DNA of 64,000 nucleotides from Legionella birminghamensis. Lineage in GTDB: Bacteria; Pseudomonadota; Gammaproteobacteria; Legionellales; Legionellaceae. The number at the start of each line of letters is the position of its first letter. The stretch's first letter is position 1. The stretch lies in assembly GCF_900452515.1 (NCBI RefSeq), contig NZ_UGNW01000001.1:992001-1056000 (forward strand), in the 5' to 3' direction. Under the pieces are notes generated by a model. That model was given only the letters and a program-made list of their open reading frames with translations. It did no database searches and had not been told where the DNA came from. This document shows positions 61,353 through 64,000 of this stretch, in pieces. Made by a program: the position numbers and the translations under genes.

Positions 61353-63965
61353 ATGAAAAGTTCGGAAATTAGACAAGCATTTTTTGATTACTTTATCGCC
61401 AATGGCCATCAATTTGTGGAATCAAGCCCTCTGATTCCAGGCAATGATCCTACCTTATTATTTACCAATGCCGGTATGGTTCAATTTAAGGAAACATTTT
61501 TAGGATTAGAGCCGCGTGCTTATACCCGGGCAGTCAGTGCCCAGCGTTGTGTGCGCGCAGGGGGAAAGCATAATGATTTGGAAAATGTAGGCTACACAGC
61601 CAGACACCATACCTTTTTCGAAATGCTCGGCAATTTCAGTTTTGGCGATTATTTCAAGCGGGAAGCGATTCGCTTCGCCTGGGAGTTTTTAACTGAAGTC
61701 CTGCATTTACCCACAGAAAAACTATGGGTTACTGTCTATGAGCATGATGATGAGGCAGCTGATATCTGGTTAAAAGAAATGAAGGTCTCTGCCGAGCGTT
61801 TCTCACGCTGTGGTGAAAAAGATAATTTCTGGTCGATGGGGGATACCGGCCCTTGCGGCCCATGCACCGAAATATTCTATGATCATGGTCCAGAAATCGC
61901 TGGCGGCCCCCCCGGAAGCCCGGATGCGGACGGCGATCGTTACATTGAAATCTGGAACCTCGTGTTTATGCAGTATAACCGCGACAAGGAAGGCAAATTG
62001 CATCCCTTACCGCAACCCTCCGTGGATACGGGTATGGGATTAGAGCGAATTGCGGCAGTGGTGCAGGGAGTCCATAATAATTATGACATTGACAGTTTTC
62101 AGTTGCTCATCCGCTCCATTCTGGAAATGACCTCCGGTATTGATCCCGAACATCCTTCCCTGCGCGTAATTGCTGATCATATCCGGGCCTGTGCTTTCCT
62201 GATTGCTGACGGCGTGTCGCCCAGCAATGAAGGGCGCGGCTATGTCTTAAGGCGTATCATTCGCCGGGCAGTCCGTCATGGCAACAAGCTTAACCTGCCA
62301 TCCCCTTTCTTCAATAAGCTGGTAGAGCCTCTGGGAAATGTGATGGGAGATGCCTATCCGGAGCTTTTGGAAGCAAGATTACAGATTGAGCGAATCCTGC
62401 TTCAGGAAGAAAATCAGTTTAGCCGTACCCTGGAGCAGGGCCTGAGGCTTTTACAGGAACAAATTCAGGCTTTAAAATCCGATAGCATTCCAGGCGAAGT
62501 CGTTTTCAAACTATATGATACTTATGGATTTCCTCTCGATTTAACCCAGGATATTGCCCGCGAGCAGAATTTACAGGTTGATATTGACGGTTTTAATCAA
62601 TGCATGCAGCAGCAGCGGGAGCTTTCGCAATCCGCCAGCCAATTCTCTGCTGACTATTCTTCCACTTGCCAGATTGAGGAATCCAGCCATTTCCATGGTT
62701 ATAGCATGGAAAGTATGTCCAGCCCTATTACTGTCCTGTTAATGGATAATAAGCGGGTAAATGTATTGGCGAGCGGTGAAAAAGGCGCCATTATCCTTGA
62801 ACACACTCCTTTTTACGCAGAAAGCGGCGGGCAGGTTGGTGATAAAGGGCAGATAATTACCGACCATGGCGTCTTTCAGGTTGAGAATACCCAGCGTGTC
62901 GGCCAGGCAATTGTCCATTATGGTGAAGTGCTGGAAGGTGAAATGAAGCTCGGGCAAACAGCGAACGCGCAAATCGATGCAGATCGGCGGGCTGCCATTC
63001 GGCTTAATCATACGGCGACCCATTTGCTGCATGCCGCATTGAAACAGATTATTGGTTCCCATGTGCAGCAAAAAGGTTCCCTGGTTGATGCGGAGCGCGC
63101 ACGTTTTGATTTCTCTCACTTTGAAGCATTGAGCCAGGAGCAACTGCAAGCACTGGAGCGACTGGTGAATGAGCAGATAAGAGAAAACGAAGAAGTGCTA
63201 ACGCAGGTAATGAGCCTGGAAGAAGCTAAGAAAAGCGGGGCGGTTGCATTATTTGGTGAAAAATATAGCGATGAAGTGCGGGTATTGTCTGTAGGTGATT
63301 TTTCGATGGAACTCTGCGGGGGAACACATGCAGGGCGTACCGGCGATATTGGTTTGTTTAAAATAGTTGCCGAGTATGGTATTGCCAGCGGCGTGCGGCG
63401 TATTGAAATGGTCACCGGTGCCCATGCCCTGGATTGGGTTAACCAGCAACTTGGTCTATTGGACGATATTGCTGGTAAATTAAAGACCAGCCCAGGCACA
63501 GCCAATGAAAAATTAAGCCAGCTTATGGCTGATTATAAACAGCAGGAAAAAGAATTAAGCCGTATGCAGGCAAAGCTGGCGGCAAAATCAGGAGGCGACT
63601 TGCAAAAGGAAATGCAAATTATTGCGGATGCTGCTGTTCTGGTGAAGCAATTGGAGGGTGCCGATAATCAGGCAATGAGAACCACACTGGATCAGCTAAA
63701 GTCGACCAATGAGCGTGCTATTATCGTGCTGTATACCATTGATAGCGGCAAAATAAATGTCATTGCCGGCATCACCAAATCCCTGGTCGGCCAGGCGCCT
63801 TCTGCTGCTTCCCTGGTAAAACTGCTCTGCGGCAAGGGTGGCGGACGTGAAGATATGGCGCAGGGCGGCGGACCATGCCCTGATGATTTGGACAGCCGTT
63901 TGGCAGAGCTGGCAATGCTGCTGCAGGATTGGGGAAAATCGAGGGTAACTGACCGAAACCCCTAG
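61353..63965 (+). CDS. alaS: Alanine-tRNA ligase (AlaS)
   Basis: An 870-residue alanyl-tRNA synthetase, full length. Class II core motifs RHHTFFEMLGNFSFGDYFKR near residue 85 and DTGMGLERIAAVVQG near 225; the editing domain with HTATHLLHAAL near 551 and CGGTHAGRTGDIGLF near 655 (Zn-binding His and Cys residues); the C-terminal coiled coil and C-Ala domain (ITKSLVGQAPSAASLVKLLC). It attaches Ala to tRNA-Ala and hydrolyses mischarged Ser/Gly. It follows recX after 25 bases, a common gene order. The last 35 bases of the window hold no recognisable terminator. Confidence 0.98.
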   Translation: MKSSEIRQAFFDYFIANGHQFVESSPLIPGNDPTLLFTNAGMVQFKETFLGLEPRAYTRAVSAQRCVRAGGKHNDLENVGYTARHHTFFEMLGNFSFGDYFKREAIRFAWEFLTEVLHLPTEKLWVTVYEHDDEAADIWLKEMKVSAERFSRCGEKDNFWSMGDTGPCGPCTEIFYDHGPEIAGGPPGSPDADGDRYIEIWNLVFMQYNRDKEGKLHPLPQPSVDTGMGLERIAAVVQGVHNNYDIDSFQLLIRSILEMTSGIDPEHPSLRVIADHIRACAFLIADGVSPSNEGRGYVLRRIIRRAVRHGNKLNLPSPFFNKLVEPLGNVMGDAYPELLEARLQIERILLQEENQFSRTLEQGLRLLQEQIQALKSDSIPGEVVFKLYDTYGFPLDLTQDIAREQNLQVDIDGFNQCMQQQRELSQSASQFSADYSSTCQIEESSHFHGYSMESMSSPITVLLMDNKRVNVLASGEKGAIILEHTPFYAESGGQVGDKGQIITDHGVFQVENTQRVGQAIVHYGEVLEGEMKLGQTANAQIDADRRAAIRLNHTATHLLHAALKQIIGSHVQQKGSLVDAERARFDFSHFEALSQEQLQALERLVNEQIRENEEVLTQVMSLEEAKKSGAVALFGEKYSDEVRVLSVGDFSMELCGGTHAGRTGDIGLFKIVAEYGIASGVRRIEMVTGAHALDWVNQQLGLLDDIAGKLKTSPGTANEKLSQLMADYKQQEKELSRMQAKLAAKSGGDLQKEMQIIADAAVLVKQLEGADNQAMRTTLDQLKSTNERAIIVLYTIDSGKINVIAGITKSLVGQAPSAASLVKLLCGKGGGREDMAQGGGPCPDDLDSRLAELAMLLQDWGKSRVTDRNP

Positions 63966-64000
63966 TGGAAGTATAGCCTTGATGTGCTCCAGTTCTGAGA

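Overview
The window reads as chromosomal DNA of a Legionella species or close relative (Legionellaceae). The reasons are the fused aspartate kinase/diaminopimelate decarboxylase, the Kdo hydroxylase, the htpAB-type groES-groEL operon, the mutS and recA-recX-alaS blocks, several large orphan proteins with effector-like C-termini, and AT-rich intergenic DNA. No tRNA, rRNA, CRISPR array, integrase or insertion sequence was recognised. Functions are assigned from sequence motifs read by eye, not from database searches.

Layout. 1-6470: accessory genes, namely a host-attachment-family protein, a J-like/beta-solenoid protein built on a 399-bp tandem duplication, a Rossmann-fold orphan, a helical orphan and a DUF3597 protein. 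6600-8750: heat-shock operon groES-groEL behind a near-consensus RpoH promoter and closed by a strong terminator. 8815-10384: two tandem paralogous orphans. 10446-12642: a secreted Asp-box propeller gene split by a one-base frameshift. 12706-18465: envelope and stress genes (kdoO, dps, PRC-barrel protein, CinA-C protein, four very short genes, a membrane protein, the scar of a deleted YghA-like dehydrogenase, DUF3309, hemerythrin, a small exported protein). 18561-28754: LysR regulator, palindromic repeat cluster, TOPRIM protein, parE, a 1069-residue orphan, apbC. 28795-34597: RecB/AddA-like helicase-nuclease and lysAC. 34859-36972: FadL-type porin and periplasmic cyclophilin. 37322-45411: orphan proteins, a MarR-controlled phzF / ornithine cyclodeaminase / serine-threonine dehydratase operon, an MNT-HEPN module and a nitronate monooxygenase-like gene. 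45598-53812: minus-strand mutS-tamA-tamB-hemB run. 54096-58610: an unrecognised two-gene locus, a 941-residue protein followed by a peptidoglycan-amidase-like protein. 58741-63965: lipoprotein, pncC, recA, recX, alaS.

How the parts work together. The core blocks cover protein folding (groESL), DNA repair and decatenation (mutS, recA, recX, parE, RecB-like helicase), outer-membrane assembly (tamAB), Fe-S and haem supply (apbC, hemB) and lysine/peptidoglycan precursors (lysAC). Between them lie orphan genes of the kind Legionella exports through Dot/Icm; this is inference from C-terminal composition only.

Most notable observations: (1) a 30-bp palindromic element with fixed arms and a variable three-base centre, present in five full copies, four of them as two inverted pairs; (2) the 54096-58610 two-gene locus; (3) the J-like/solenoid gene with near-identical internal repeats; (4) the SDR deletion scar inside a cassette of very short genes; (5) the homopolymer frameshift in the propeller gene.
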